DNA from: Zygnema circumcarinatum
Lineage: Eukaryota; Streptophyta; Zygnematophyceae; Zygnematales; Zygnemataceae
Direction of reading: 5' to 3'
NCBI GenBank assembly: GCA_037447605.1
Contig: CM074811.1
Span: 1,827,179-1,891,178, forward strand
DNA length: 64,000 bases
In this document: positions 1-11,373 of the stretch, one piece after another
Numbering within the stretch: position 1 is the stretch's first letter
How the letters are laid out: each line of letters begins with the position of its first letter
The notes under the pieces: generated by a model
Databases searched by the model: none
Told to the model about the DNA's origin: nothing
The model's input: only the letters and a program-made list of their open reading frames with translations
Position numbers and translations under genes: made by a program

Positions 1-339
1 GATATGTGTGGGTTAGTGCAAGGAGGGACAAGTAGTGTGGCACTGCTTTACATACCTTGTACTCATTCATTGAAAACAAGAGTTTTGGGCCGGCGGGGCT
101 TTTCTCAATCTGTTGAGCTTGTCTTATGTCTGAAATGTCTGAGACTGGAGATTCAGGAGGAGGAGACACGGCTGGTGGTAAATCCATGGATGGACTTACA
201 ACAATAAGACTCGCGATGAGCTTGTACAAGTCATAACCAAGCACTACAAGCAGGAAGGATTTCACATCAAGATCGGCAAGCATAGCGATAGCCGCTGACT
301 CTACCTGCAATGCTTTAGCGGGGGGAACTACGAGGATAG

Positions 340-405
340 AGGTCTCTCTCTCCTCTGCTCTCTCTCCTCTGCTCACTCTCTCTCTCTCCTTTCTCTCTGC
401 GAATG
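340..405. repeat. CT-rich simple repeat
   Basis: The + strand is an almost pure run of CT dinucleotides broken by a few CTCTG and CACT units. It is low-complexity sequence with no coding potential that I can defend. Confidence 0.8.
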
Positions 406-447
406 TCTTTACGGACGTTGCGCTGATGTGTGAGAAGGAGAAAACAG

Positions 448-556
448 GCGGGGAATATCCAAAATAAGGGGCGGGATATCCCAAAATAGGGGGCGGAATA
501 GCCAAAATGGGAGGGTAGGGTTTCAAAAAATCAAGGGCGGGGTAACCAAAAAGGGG
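448..556. repeat. Degenerate ~21-base tandem repeat
   Basis: Three adjacent copies of a unit close to GGGGCGGGATATCCCAAAAT start near 448, 468 and 489. A fourth weaker copy (GGGCGGGGTAACCAAAAAGG) lies near 535. The copies differ by a few substitutions each, so the array is old. Each copy carries a short GGATATCC-like or GGTAACC-like palindrome. Confidence 0.6.
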
Positions 557-2138
557 GGGGGGGTATATAGTTCTCCAAAAAAATGGAAAAAAAAACACGC
601 AACCCACGAGCCAGTTTCGCAACCTTGGACTGTTCTTTGGCAGTTTTGTTCTTGTTCCGTAGAGCAGTTCAACTAGAACGCGGGACCATAGAACGGTCGG
701 TAATCGGCTGCACACAATGGTCAATGCTCGTAAGGATTCGCCGTACAAATCCGCATCCACTTTGTTGACTTTGGTTTGATAAAAAAAAGTGGGTTGATCT
801 GACGCTTGAGAAGTGGATCTACACATGATCGTACTTGTACCGGTCTGTTTCTGAATTTGGTGGAATCAACCGATCCTTTTTCAGTCAAATAGGTTGTCGG
901 GCCTTGACCTCTAGCCAATGGGAATTCGCCACGTGTACACATTGCATTTTCCTTTTTAGACCTATTTTGTCTATTTTAGAATGTGCCCGGCGAAAAAAGG
1001 GGTGTGTCGATCCATAAAAGGGGTGGATTATCACTACCCTTTATAAATGCTTCATCGATTTTAAACGGGGTATTTTAAACGAATAAAACGCCCAATAATA
1101 TTGTTATTATTTCAGATATGTACGGAATACAAAACACGTACGGCCCGTAGAAGTTGTGACATAAGTCGGCACTCGCCGGACTCGCCGCCAATTGTTGGCC
1201 GTACTCACTCATCATGGTGTGACGTCATCGTGACATGACATGCGCGCACGGCCCCGGAAGGAAGGAAGGAAGCGCTCCTCCTCGGAGGCGATCCCCGCTA
1301 CTTTTTATCGACAGCGCATTTCCGTCGCCCTTCAGCGGTGCCTCGCTTCTCCGCTCCTTCGGCGTGAGAGCCGCGGTTGACGGGGACTGTGTCGGTGGCC
1401 TTCCGCCGCTCCCTCCCAGCGATGTGCCGCACATCGATCGGTGACCGAGGGAGGGCTTGACGCGTTGTTGCGCCGCGGCGTAGTTTCTCTTTTGGTCCCT
1501 TGGGACCAGTTCCTCGTGGTTCCACATGCTACTTTTGTCCATGTACATTTGATGGCATCGCCACCGTGAGTTCAATGCTATTTTCCTCTCTCCTTAAATA
1601 ATAATTTCAAACAAGCCATTATTTAAAAATACTCGTTCAAGTTCAATTTAAAAATAATAATTATTTTACGGCCATCTCTATTCGGTCGGCGGAACGGGGG
1701 TGACGGCGCCGACAGGCGGCGGCCAAGGACGGAGGAGAGATTGCCACGTGGCACCAACAAACTTCCGGTGCCCAAAGATCCTGTCACGCGGCAGCACCTC
1801 GTTGAGGCACTCGCTTAGTGTCGGCCACGTGGAAGAAGCTCAGAGCTCTTCAAAAGAACAAAAAAGAGAAAATGACGGTTTTAGCCCATTTTCGGGTGCG
1901 AATATGGTCGCGGTCTCCAACTAAATTCTGCGAACCGTGTGTGCCGGTCTGCTGACGTACGCCAAACGTCAGAAAGTTCTTAGATTTTGCCGACCGTACA
2001 TGAGAGCGGCCCCTTCCCCTGACCCGACAAGGCCACCGTCGAATGCTCCAAATGGGCTCCGCAGCACCTGTAGGAGGGCGGGCGGCGCCGCCCGGGAGGA
2101 AGGGAGGGAGAGAGGGAGGGAGTGAGTGAGTGGGAGAG

Positions 2139-5100
2139 ATGGGAGGAGGAGGGGTCATGGCGGCGGGAGAGGTTCGAGGGGTCGCCGCCAAGAAGAAGAT
2201 GACACCTCTTCCGGTCGGGCCATTCGCAGCGGTCTCGATCATGTACTTCACGAACTCGCTCTCGCAGACGATCCTGTTTCCGTTTGCAGCCGTCATGGTG
2301 CAATCGTTCCATGTGACTGATGATCCAGCCAAGCTCGGGTATGAATCAGCTTCGCCTTTTGTATGCCTGTTGTTTTAGCGTGGATAATTCTAGATGACGG
2401 GTAGTGTAGTTCATCAGGCGATTGGCAATGTATGACGCTCAAGGAGGGGTTGGCCTCTTAAGTAATCCATGCCCTCTAATCTGATTTCTGCAAGCGTCTC
2501 GCCTTGTTGATCCCTATGCTTTTTTCTGAGCTCTGGCTACTCGATCTTTATCTTCTTAAGAATACTGCAAATTTTTGAAGACTATAAATTCTTGAGGACT
2601 CGGAAATGAGACTTGAATCTCATGTTTTCAAAGGAAATTCTGTCACCTCTGCAGCATTACAGATACAAGCACGGGCCTGGTTTTTCTCAGTCAATCACAT
2701 ATGTCGTAACTGAAATGGAGCATCCAACAACTTTAAATAGATTCTAGGATTGTTGCATCAGGATTATGTAGCGTATGCCAGTTCCAGTTCCTTTCAAGGA
2801 ATACACATAGCAATGCTTTTTCAGAATGTCAGTGCCATCGGAGGCAATCTCTGAATCACTGAGTAGCGGTCTCAGCGTTTTGTTAAGCTGCACCTCCGCA
2901 ATTCTCCAATATTCTGATTGCGAGGTCTCAGTTGTTCATCTCAGTTGACTTGTGTGTATTGTTATCGCAGGTACTATGCGGGCTTTCTTGCATCCTCATG
3001 TTTTGCTGGCAGCCTCCTGACCAGTTCACTCTGGGGGTAAGGCACCCCACTTCTGTCATACACGTCTGGTCTTTCAATACTCATTACTGAGCATCCTTGA
3101 GCGAATCCATTCTCAGGATGTAGTTCACTTCTGGATCTGTCGATCCCTTCCTCGTTTAAAGCATTAGAATGTTTGTTGGATCCTTTCCATTACCCCGTGA
3201 CCTTATAAGGCAGAAAGATATAGAAAGCGGCGAATTGAGGAACGGCTATAGTTAAACCGTTTTTTGTCTTGCAATTTGAACGAGCTAGTCGTGCCGCTGG
3301 ATTGGACTGATTTTCCTGCATAACGCCTCGCCGGTAAAATTTCACAACCTTTCGGTCAAATCCGTCAAGTCAAAATAAAATAACAAAAATGAACACGATG
3401 TCACCACCCTTTGGGACCATCGATTACATCGGCCGAATTTCGTAGGGCCAACGGGCCAAGTTTCATCTGTTTAGCTTTTGAATTTCATACCATTGACTGC
3501 AATACATTGGCCATGCCTTGCCGATTTCAGAGAACAGGAATTTTAATTTAGCATACCAGCATGCTACATTTGACGCCCCCCTCCTTCCCCCCCCCCCCCC
3601 CTTACCTGAAGGCAAGGAGTACGCCTCAGTGACTCTGCTCAGCATCAGTCAATACTGTCGGAGGAATTTCAAACAGAGTCTGGAATGTGCAAAGTGGAAG
3701 AAAATTTACATGACCGCAATCCCATCATATTGTTGTTGTTGCACTTTTTCTTGAAAGTGCTTGCTTGTGCATCATCATCTTGCTTCCGCCCGGTGAGTTG
3801 ATGGCTGTTTTGTTGGATTGCTATCACTTCGGATTGGTGGATGTGCGCATAAACTGCATCAATAGTCTGATGTAGGCCGAGAGACTAAGTGAGGCCTTAC
3901 AAGAGGCTGAGTTTCACCTATTTGCTTGGTGGAGCAGGATCCTCTCTGACAGAATTGGTCGCAAGCCGGTGCTCATGGTGGGGCTATCGTCGAACCTCAT
4001 CTGTGCTTTGCTTTTTGGCTCAAGTCGAAGCTTTGCTTCGGCGATGGCAGCGCGCTTCCTGAGCGGCCTCTTCAGTACAATTCTTGCTACTGGAAGAAGG
4101 TAAGTAACATGCAAATGGAGACAGACAGATTGTCCTGCAGTAAAAAAAAACATGAAGCCAATCTGCTTGCTTGTCAACGGCAGCCTATTCTTACGTTTTT
4201 TTATGCAGAATAGGGGAGCTAGAACAGAACATTTAGAACAGAACAGAGAAGTCAACCCACTAGAACAGGGAAGTAGTACATACATACGACAAGTTATGCC
4301 GTATGACTTCTTCATCAGTGCGCTCACCAATTCGATTTGGGGTTGATGTGCTGCAGCTGCGTGGCTGAGCTGTGCGATAAAACGAACCAAGCTCGGGCGT
4401 AAGTATATCTTTGATTTCCACATTTTTTCATCCTACAGGGCCGTTTATGGCAGAGAGTCAGCTTTTGCAATTACAGGAAGTCAAAAGCAATGAAATGTCA
4501 AAATTTAATCCTAAAGTAGAGCGATGGAACAAGACATAGGAACAGGAGTTAGTGGATTACCACAGTGGTACAGAATGCAACATAATTTGCTCAAATATCT
4601 CTTTCGGGATGAAGTTAAACTTGCAATGTTGTCCACCTGTAGGCATTCACTGATCTCATAAAAGGATTGAAAGAACGATAAAACCTACATTTTGACCTCC
4701 ATTATCATTCGTACATGGGTAGTGCTGACCTTTACTATGTGCTTCGAAATCAGGTTCTCCCTCATTGGAACCAACTATGGAGCAGGCCTGTTGCTAGGTG
4801 AGTCCGCTGCTTCCTCTGCACTCCTCATGCCCAGTAAAGGCGCACACTTTGAGTGGCCCGCTGACCATGGGCAAAGGATGTCCCTTCTCAGGACCGGCCC
4901 TGGGCGGCTTCTTGAGCGAGCCGGTGGAGAAGTATCCGATGATCTTCCGCAAAGGCGGTCTCTTCGACCGCCTGCCCTTCTTGCTGCCCTGCTTAGCACT
5001 GGCAGGTCTCAGCCTTATCGGCCTTATTTCAACGCTTGTGCTCCTACCCGAGACACTTGGACGGGCGAAAGCGGACAAGAAATACCATGTCTTGGAGGAT

Positions 5101-7063
5101 AAGCCACAAAAGAAGACTGTTAGACGAACTAGTGGGAGCATCGACGGGCAAGAAAAGGTTGAACTCGAGCCAGACCAGGTTCTGAAAGAACCCTTGTTGA
5201 ATGACTTAAGAAGAAGCTGTGAACTGTCAACAGGCGGCGCTCTAACTGCTAAAGCAGAAGGCTGTGAAGTCAGCGATTGCGAAAAATGCGTAGATAGGCA
5301 ACAGGGAGAAGGGGCCGCGGCAGGAAAGCTCATTGAGCCGCGCAGCTCATCAAGACTCCTCCGAGTGCTTCTCGCAAGGGATACAGGTACATTGGAACCT
5401 CTTGCTGGCTATGGACAGAGTTTATAGAGTTGTTTCATTGTTCGTTTTGTTGCAGCGTGTTTGCAGATGATGACCGAATGCAAATTGAAGGGTATGATTA
5501 ACTGCTAGCTTCTCCTGTTCCTTGGTCGTGTATACTGTTTGAGCATGAACCGTATACGATGGATGCTGGGATTGTAGGGTCAATTTCTTGATTTGGCCTT
5601 TCCTATTGCATCTTGAAATGTTGCTATCGTACTCCGTGGTGAGAAGATTGCAAAATAGCGAAAAGGTGATCTGACAATTTGTCACTGTATTGATGGCGTC
5701 TCTGGGATCCATCAGTTGTGTCAGCTCTCATGTTCTGTGCGTTGGGCTACACGTCAGGTGCATTCAACGAGGTATGTGCCTTTTCGTTGCAGCTTCCCTC
5801 GCTCTTAAACTCTGTTGTGCCGTACCCGGTGCAACGTCATGCTACACATACATCTCTAACCGGCGATGCAGTTGTAGATGCAGGACGCAAACGAAAAAAT
5901 GCTCTTGGAAGTTGGAAATCTATAAGCTCGTTGAGCTTTTGGAAGGAACAAGTTAACTGCAAGGGGAAAGTAAAAGGGAAGAGAAAGATTAAGAACTTCA
6001 CTTGGCCATGAGCGATAGTCGACCATCTTTGCAGGTTTTCCCTCTATGGTGCATCACCCCATGGGACGTCGGAGGTTTGTCGTTCAATACGAGTCAGATC
6101 GCTTTGGCGCAGACAGCAGGGGGCCTGGCTCTTGTAAGATCTTAATCAACTTTCCTTTTGTGGCGGCATCAGCAGTCAGCAGTTACTCTCTCGCTTGCTC
6201 TGAGCACGTTGACATTGCCGTCATCCATTTCAGCGATTTTTCTTAACGCCGGTCCTTGCAAGATGGTTGCAGGTTCCTCTGCAGTTGTTTGTGTACGCTC
6301 CTCTCGTGGTCCGCATGGGAGCAGTGAACGCATTGCGCATGGCAACTGCGAGTGGATTTTTTCTCATGCTTTTCCCACTCGTCAGAAACTTAGGTCAGGG
6401 TACTTTGGCATTGCAAGTCGTCCTTTCCGCTCTTATGACTTTCAGAAGGTACGTGATTTCCTTTTTAAGACAATGCTGCAGCTGGTCTTTCCTTTTGATG
6501 GCAGTGTCATCTGTTCACTCCTCACCACCATCAGCGTGGGATTCTTTGGTCCTATTTTTTCTGCATTTGTTGACGTTTCAGCAATCCAAGAGACTTGACC
6601 AGCGGAACGTTACTAGACCCTGAACTCAGGTTATGATCTACCTTGTTGTATAGCAATATTCGGTGAACCTTGACGTTTTGTTTTCTGTGGTCATGGCAGC
6701 TTTTCGCAAGCTGTGTCCACTTCCATCTTCATGCTCATCGCCAATAGCATCGAGGACCCGCAGTACATCGGCGCTGTGAATGGCTTCGCTCAGACTCTCA
6801 ATTTGGCGTTCCGAGTGGTTTCTCCGACTGCTAGTGGGAGCCTCTATGCGTGGAGTACGAGCCAGCGAGGAGCGGTGCTGAACGCCAGTTTTTGGTTCAT
6901 GTACATGGCAGCGCTCTACGCACTGATGCTCGTCCTCACCTGCTTCCTCTCGCCTAGAGCGAACGAGCCCAAGTTCACCACAGTGAAGCAGGAACAGGAG
7001 GAGGAGGTGGAGGCGGAGGCTGCCACACAGAGTCCGCCCAAAAATGAAAGCACAGAGAAGTAG
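2139..7063 (+). CDS. Major facilitator superfamily transporter, ZIFL/TetA-like
   Basis: This gene encodes a 564-residue, 12-helix secondary transporter. Exons: 2139-2338, 2971-3036, 3938-4099, 4357-4398, 4754-4797, 4892-5386, 5725-5771, 6035-6133, 6273-6448, 6700-7063; all introns are GT-AG and the sum is exactly 565 codons. The family signature GILSDRIGRKP lies in the loop between helices 2 and 3. A hydrophilic loop of about 115 residues (from PETLGRAKADKK on) separates helices 6 and 7, and the tail is Glu-rich and cytosolic. The overall form fits the DHA1-type group that contains plant zinc-induced-facilitator-like carriers and bacterial TetA, but the substrate cannot be read from sequence. 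The start is the first ATG (2139); an in-frame ATG at 2157 has a better context. An AATAAA lies about 200 bases after the stop. Confidence 0.9.
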
Positions 7064-7260
7064 TGACGGACTCATTCTGGCCGTTGATTGGCCAAATCAT
7101 CTTGTTTTTCGCAGCAAAATTTACTCTGCGCACAATTTTTAGGAAATGCATTCAGCTGTGAATTTTTTTGTGAGAGCAGCTCGACGACATTTCCTTCGTG
7201 TTAGTGCTCTCCTTCCTAATTTGTTTATATAGAAGGTGACTGTCGATTTTGTAGATTTCA

Positions 7261-7266
7261 AATAAA
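7261..7266 (+). terminator. Candidate polyadenylation signal of MFS gene
   Basis: A canonical AATAAA hexamer lies 198 bases downstream of the transporter stop codon, in AT-rich sequence. This is a usual distance for a 3' UTR; the cleavage site itself is not visible. Confidence 0.5.
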
Positions 7267-7461
7267 GATTGTGGCAAAAGTTGAAGATAGATGGTAGCAT
7301 AGGCAAGGGATGGGATTATCTATTTGTAACGTGTATAATATAACAGTTACGAATCGATGTAAAGCTTGGATTGCTGATAGGAGAGGGTGCAGTATCTTGC
7401 GCTGCTCCTAATATGTTGAAAGGGTGAACCGTGTGCTGTGTTTGGACTTCGGATTGTACAC

Positions 7462-7542
7462 CAGCCCCTCAGTAACCCCAGCCCTAACCCTAGCCCTAGG
7501 CCTACCCTAACCCTAAACCTAGCCTAGCCCTAACCCTAGATG
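7462..7542. repeat. Interstitial telomere-like CCCTAA/CCCTAAA cluster
   Basis: About eight degenerate copies of CCCTAA, CCCTAG and CCCTAAA sit in some 80 bases, including CCCTAACCCTAAACC. Ordinary gene sequence lies on both sides, so this is not a chromosome end. Confidence 0.7.
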
Positions 7543-8229
7543 CAGAGGGTTTGCTTCTGGATGTGTAGGTGGGCTACGGTATGTGGAAGCCATCCCTTGC
7601 TGTAAGACGATTGGAGCTTTTGTGAAACCCAAAGGCGCCAACTAAACCAACAAACACAAAACGAGCAAACAAAGAAAGTAACGAACCATGAAACTTTGCT
7701 CAACTAATCGAACGTAACACAAATTTGGTGCCACATTCGAGGCAAGGCGCGTGCGGGTGCCCGTTGTCGCCTCAAGTAGTCCCATGGCTGAATAAGTACA
7801 TTTGGAAATTGGTTTTGGCGTTAATCTGAAGATATGATGCCATGAAATGTACATGGACAAAATCAACATGGAGAACCACGGACAAACAGTTACAGTGACC
7901 TGAAAAAGGGAGGAAAAGCTGTGAGCTGAACTCTGCTTATAGCCCAACAACACAACACGGCTCTGGAAGCAGCTGCAAAGGTTGCCAAAGTGGAGCACGT
8001 GGCAGAGGGAGGAGGGCGGGACGATATAGGTTCATGGTATACTGCGCAGGTGAATTCGAGAATATGCCACGATATGGAACGATACGATATATCCGAGTAA
8101 GCAGCGATACGATACTCTATGATAATACGTCGGAACTCGCTTGCACCGCCGCGCACACGGCAAGAAGGCGGATGGATGGATATACCCAGCCTGCACATCC
8201 TCAAGCAAACCGAAAACAAAGTAAGGAGA

Positions 8230-9000
8230 GTCCTTCAAGGGGGGTGGGCCGGCCCGGCAGGGCAGCGCAAAGCGACGACGCACTGCAAACTGGAACCGGC
8301 CCAAGGCGAGTCGAAGGGTAGGAAAGACCGGGGCAGCAAGCAAGCGGCCCCCCAAGCCCATGCCTCGGCCCCTCCCTCCAGGCCAGGCCCTGCCCTGCCC
8401 AAGATCGATCGTCCCGCAGTCGAGCGAGCGCACGATAGGGAGGGAGGGAGGGAGGGAGGAGGGAGGGAGGGAGGGGAGCCGCACTGCGCGCCAGCAGCCG
8501 CCTCCGTCACGTCACGTCAACCAACTCGCCATGATGATGGTGCAACGAGGTCGTTTCATGTTCCGGGGTGTGCCCGGATCGCGTCATAGGCGCCCGCACA
8601 CCGGAAGCGCCGTTCGCACCAATGGTGTACATCGTGGAGTGTGGCCGTACCGTGTCGCCTGTTCAGGAGGGTCGGGACTCGGGAGCTGCGCACAGCGGTA
8701 CGGAACGGTACGGTAGGTGCGACCTCAACAAACATTTCAGCCCCGGGCAGCTCCAGGTGTGCCGCTGGCGACCGCCCATTGGCTGGCCGAGCCTGCCCAA
8801 TTCGCACGAGCAAAGTTCGTTGCAGACCGGGATCTGCCTGCAACCTGCAAGCCACTGAGAGTGAGGGACCTTACTTGCTTGCTTGCCCCCTTGCAGACTG
8901 CAGATCAAGACCTTGATCTTGAAGAAGCTGCTGCTCCGGTTGGACAGATTGCCAGCTTCTGCATTGCAACTGGGCTGAAGATCTGCTCACCGGACTGGAT
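8230..9000. promoter_or_regulatory. GC-rich promoter-like block, no gene assigned
   Basis: The base composition jumps to strongly GC-rich, with many CpG dinucleotides, a GGGA tract (8438-8478) and an ACGGTACGG element (about 8703-8715). In this window such blocks otherwise occur in the shared promoters of the DENR/PAP and CLU/VPS16 pairs. Several overlapping open frames exist on both strands, but none looks like a protein family and all are explained by low stop-codon frequency in GC-rich DNA. It may be the promoter of the Pro-rich protein gene at 11374, with untranslated exons between, but I see no proof. Confidence 0.35.
8438..8478 (+). repeat. GGGA purine tract
   Basis: Ten or so consecutive GGGA/GGGAGG units lie on the + strand. 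Runs of three G at this spacing could fold as a G-quadruplex. It sits inside the GC-rich promoter-like block. Confidence 0.75.
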
Positions 9001-11373
9001 GTCGCAGCAGGAACAATAGGCGACGGTCGGGCATGAAGGTGACAAGGTGAGGGGAGACTGGAATGAGCAGGACATGCGTAACAGGAGGTTTTGGAAGAAT
9101 GGATCGGGTTGGCTTGAATCTTTTGCGTCCCGTTCCGTTGGGAAGAAGGCTTAGTTTTTTTGTGAATTAGGCGGAGTTTGAAAGTTCGATGACTTTTGAG
9201 TGGTTGCAAGCTGCAAGAGTGTGTCAGAGCTCGATAAGCGAGCTGGTTGTCCAGAATTAGTAAGCCTGATTCGTACACATCAGAGATCTTGTTAAGGTGC
9301 AAAGCGTTTGGGAACTTTGGATAAGTTGACAAGCAAATTCTTCATCTTGGATCTTAAATAACGTAATGTCTGGGGGCCAGCTCTTGTTCACAATGTGATT
9401 TGACTTTCACACACGGACATTGCTTGATTGTCACATTACAAGCTTGGTTTTTTTTTTTTTTTTTTTTTTTCTAATTCGGAGCTTCTGTTTCGCAAAAAGG
9501 TATAAGTTTGCCTTTCTAAGCTATAGACGTTTCAAGCGTTGGTCTTCGAGGCTACATTTCAGCTATAAGGCTGTCTTCTCTTAATCCGGGAAAAGTTATA
9601 TGTCGTTTCCGGTCTAACGCGTCCAATTTCAACTTGTAAGTGCTAGATTAGTCACGACCAGCGCTGACGTTTCCAATCTCTTGCAGTGTTCACAGGATAA
9701 AAGGATCTTTCTGAGATTTTTTTCATGGTCAATACATAGATTCGATTGCAGCTAGATCGCTGTGAAACCGGTGTTTTAGTTGTCATGAGGTAGACTTAGA
9801 TACGAAATAATTTAAATTTAAGTTCTCATTTCGTAGTCTACGAGATTATGCTGGAAGTTTTAGACCTCGAATAAGAGTTGAGACGCTGGCAAACTACGGT
9901 GATGGATCGTACAATGCACGAGTGATCGAAGAAGAGTTACTATCTCGCAGTTTGCTAGATTTTTTGTAGTGCTCGCACTTCGAATTGTCAAATATCTCCA
10001 TTGCATTCTTCAACCTTTTCTATGTCATTTTTACTTTTTCTCAATTTCCGATCCAAATAAACAGTTCGCTTACCATGCATCGAGGGATCACGCTATTTTT
10101 TTGCATTTTCACGCGTATTTCTCTCGCAGTTTTTAGGATAGATGTTGTCGCATGGTGGCGTGATTTTCTGCACGCGTGCAATGAACGCCGCAAAAGTGTA
10201 CACTTTGTCAAAGAGTACACTTTTTCCTTTGTCATCCAAATGGTTCAATAAAAAAGTTTTCGTCCAGCATTTTTTTAAGTTTCTGCATTTTGTTTTCTCG
10301 TTCGTTTTCAGGTTCCTGTTGCATTTTACACTATTCAATTGCTTCCGTGTTGGTTGGTCTGTTTTATATAGCAGTCAGCTGTTCTCTGCTAGTAGTTGTG
10401 GCTAGTTCCTCCTTGACAACTAGTCATACTTTATCCTCTCCTAGCTCCTCGAAAAACTTCTTTCCCATCTCAATTAGTTGCTAGTCCAAAATCCTTTCTC
10501 AAGCCGGGAAATTCTTCTCAATCCAGTCTGCCTTTCCATGAAGGAGGAATAAGCATCTCTATCCACAAAAATGGATAGTATTCTTGAGTAAAGGTAACCA
10601 GGTGGCCAGTATGTGTAGGTTTCCTTGTTCACGTGTTGGCTGCACCGAAGATCCAAATCTTTTTGGATTGGTTGCACTTTAAGGCCATGCCATTCTTGAA
10701 ACCGGATTGAGTCCCGCGCTCTCAGGTTTCTCGGTGCAGCTGCCGTAGAATACAGGACATTTTGCTTTAAGCCAAGCTTATGTGAGAATTTGTCATTGTC
10801 AATCCTTGAGCCTGTGTAAGTCAATAGTTCTTGATTTCTCAAATTATGCAACTTTTCCATGTACGAGGAAGGCGTCCTCGACAGGAATGTGCTCCAACGC
10901 ATCCCTGCGAGTACACAGCCATTGAATGGCTTATGCCTATTAGCGCAGTCATGAGAACTGGCATGTATAATCAAGCCATCAGGTACATGTGAAAAACAAA
11001 ATTAACTTAGGAGCTGAAGATCGTGAGAAACACGTCTTTTGCAGGATTTGGTGAAGCTGGAAAAACACCTGGTATCCTTTTTTCCATGTCACTTAAACGA
11101 TGGGGCTAAGGATGACTGCGACAAAGCATGTTTCTGCAAAGTAGAGTAATTGAATCTGTCAAAAGTATTTGCTTTGAGAGGCTAAATTCTGTACTACCTG
11201 ATGAGTTGATGCTTTTTGAAATACTTCTCTTGAAGTCAGCATCGTATCGGGTTGGTGGCATGCAGGAATTGTGAAAGCGCGCTCTCGAACAGTGCTCCGG
11301 AAGCCTGAGGAACACCTCAGTCGTAGAAGCCTTGTGTGGTATACGGACCAGAACTTTATTCAATCGTTGAAAA
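9001..11373. other. Intergenic, no recognised gene
   Basis: AT-richer sequence with a 22-base T run near 9450 and a pair of GTACAC palindromes at 10193-10225. A frame on the - strand at 10474-10974 is long for this composition, but its annotated first codon is TTG and it matches nothing I know. Part of this stretch may be untranslated leader and introns of the downstream gene. Confidence 0.4.

Larger units (their letters stand above)
1..2138. other. Upstream region without a recognised gene
   Basis: No reading frame here resembles a known family; the open frames are short and overlap on both strands. The stretch holds a CT-rich simple repeat (about 340-405), a degenerate 21-base tandem repeat (448-556), AT-rich sequence around 1030-1130 and 1590-1670, and a GGGA-rich purine tract just before the MFS transporter start (about 2095-2140). 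The last few hundred bases are probably the promoter and leader of that transporter. Confidence 0.5.

Noticed and set aside
7462-7542. A chromosome end
   Set aside because: The telomere-like units are degenerate, only about 80 bases long and flanked by genes on both sides.
8032-8916. Overlapping 90-156 codon frames on both strands in the GC-rich block
   Set aside because: All are rich in Arg, Pro, Gly and Ala with no domain pattern, as expected from GC-rich DNA with few stops.
10474-10974. 166-codon frame on the - strand
   Set aside because: The first codon is TTG, the first ATG removes 24 codons, no family resemblance is visible, and no splice partner was found. It stays a weak possibility, not a feature.
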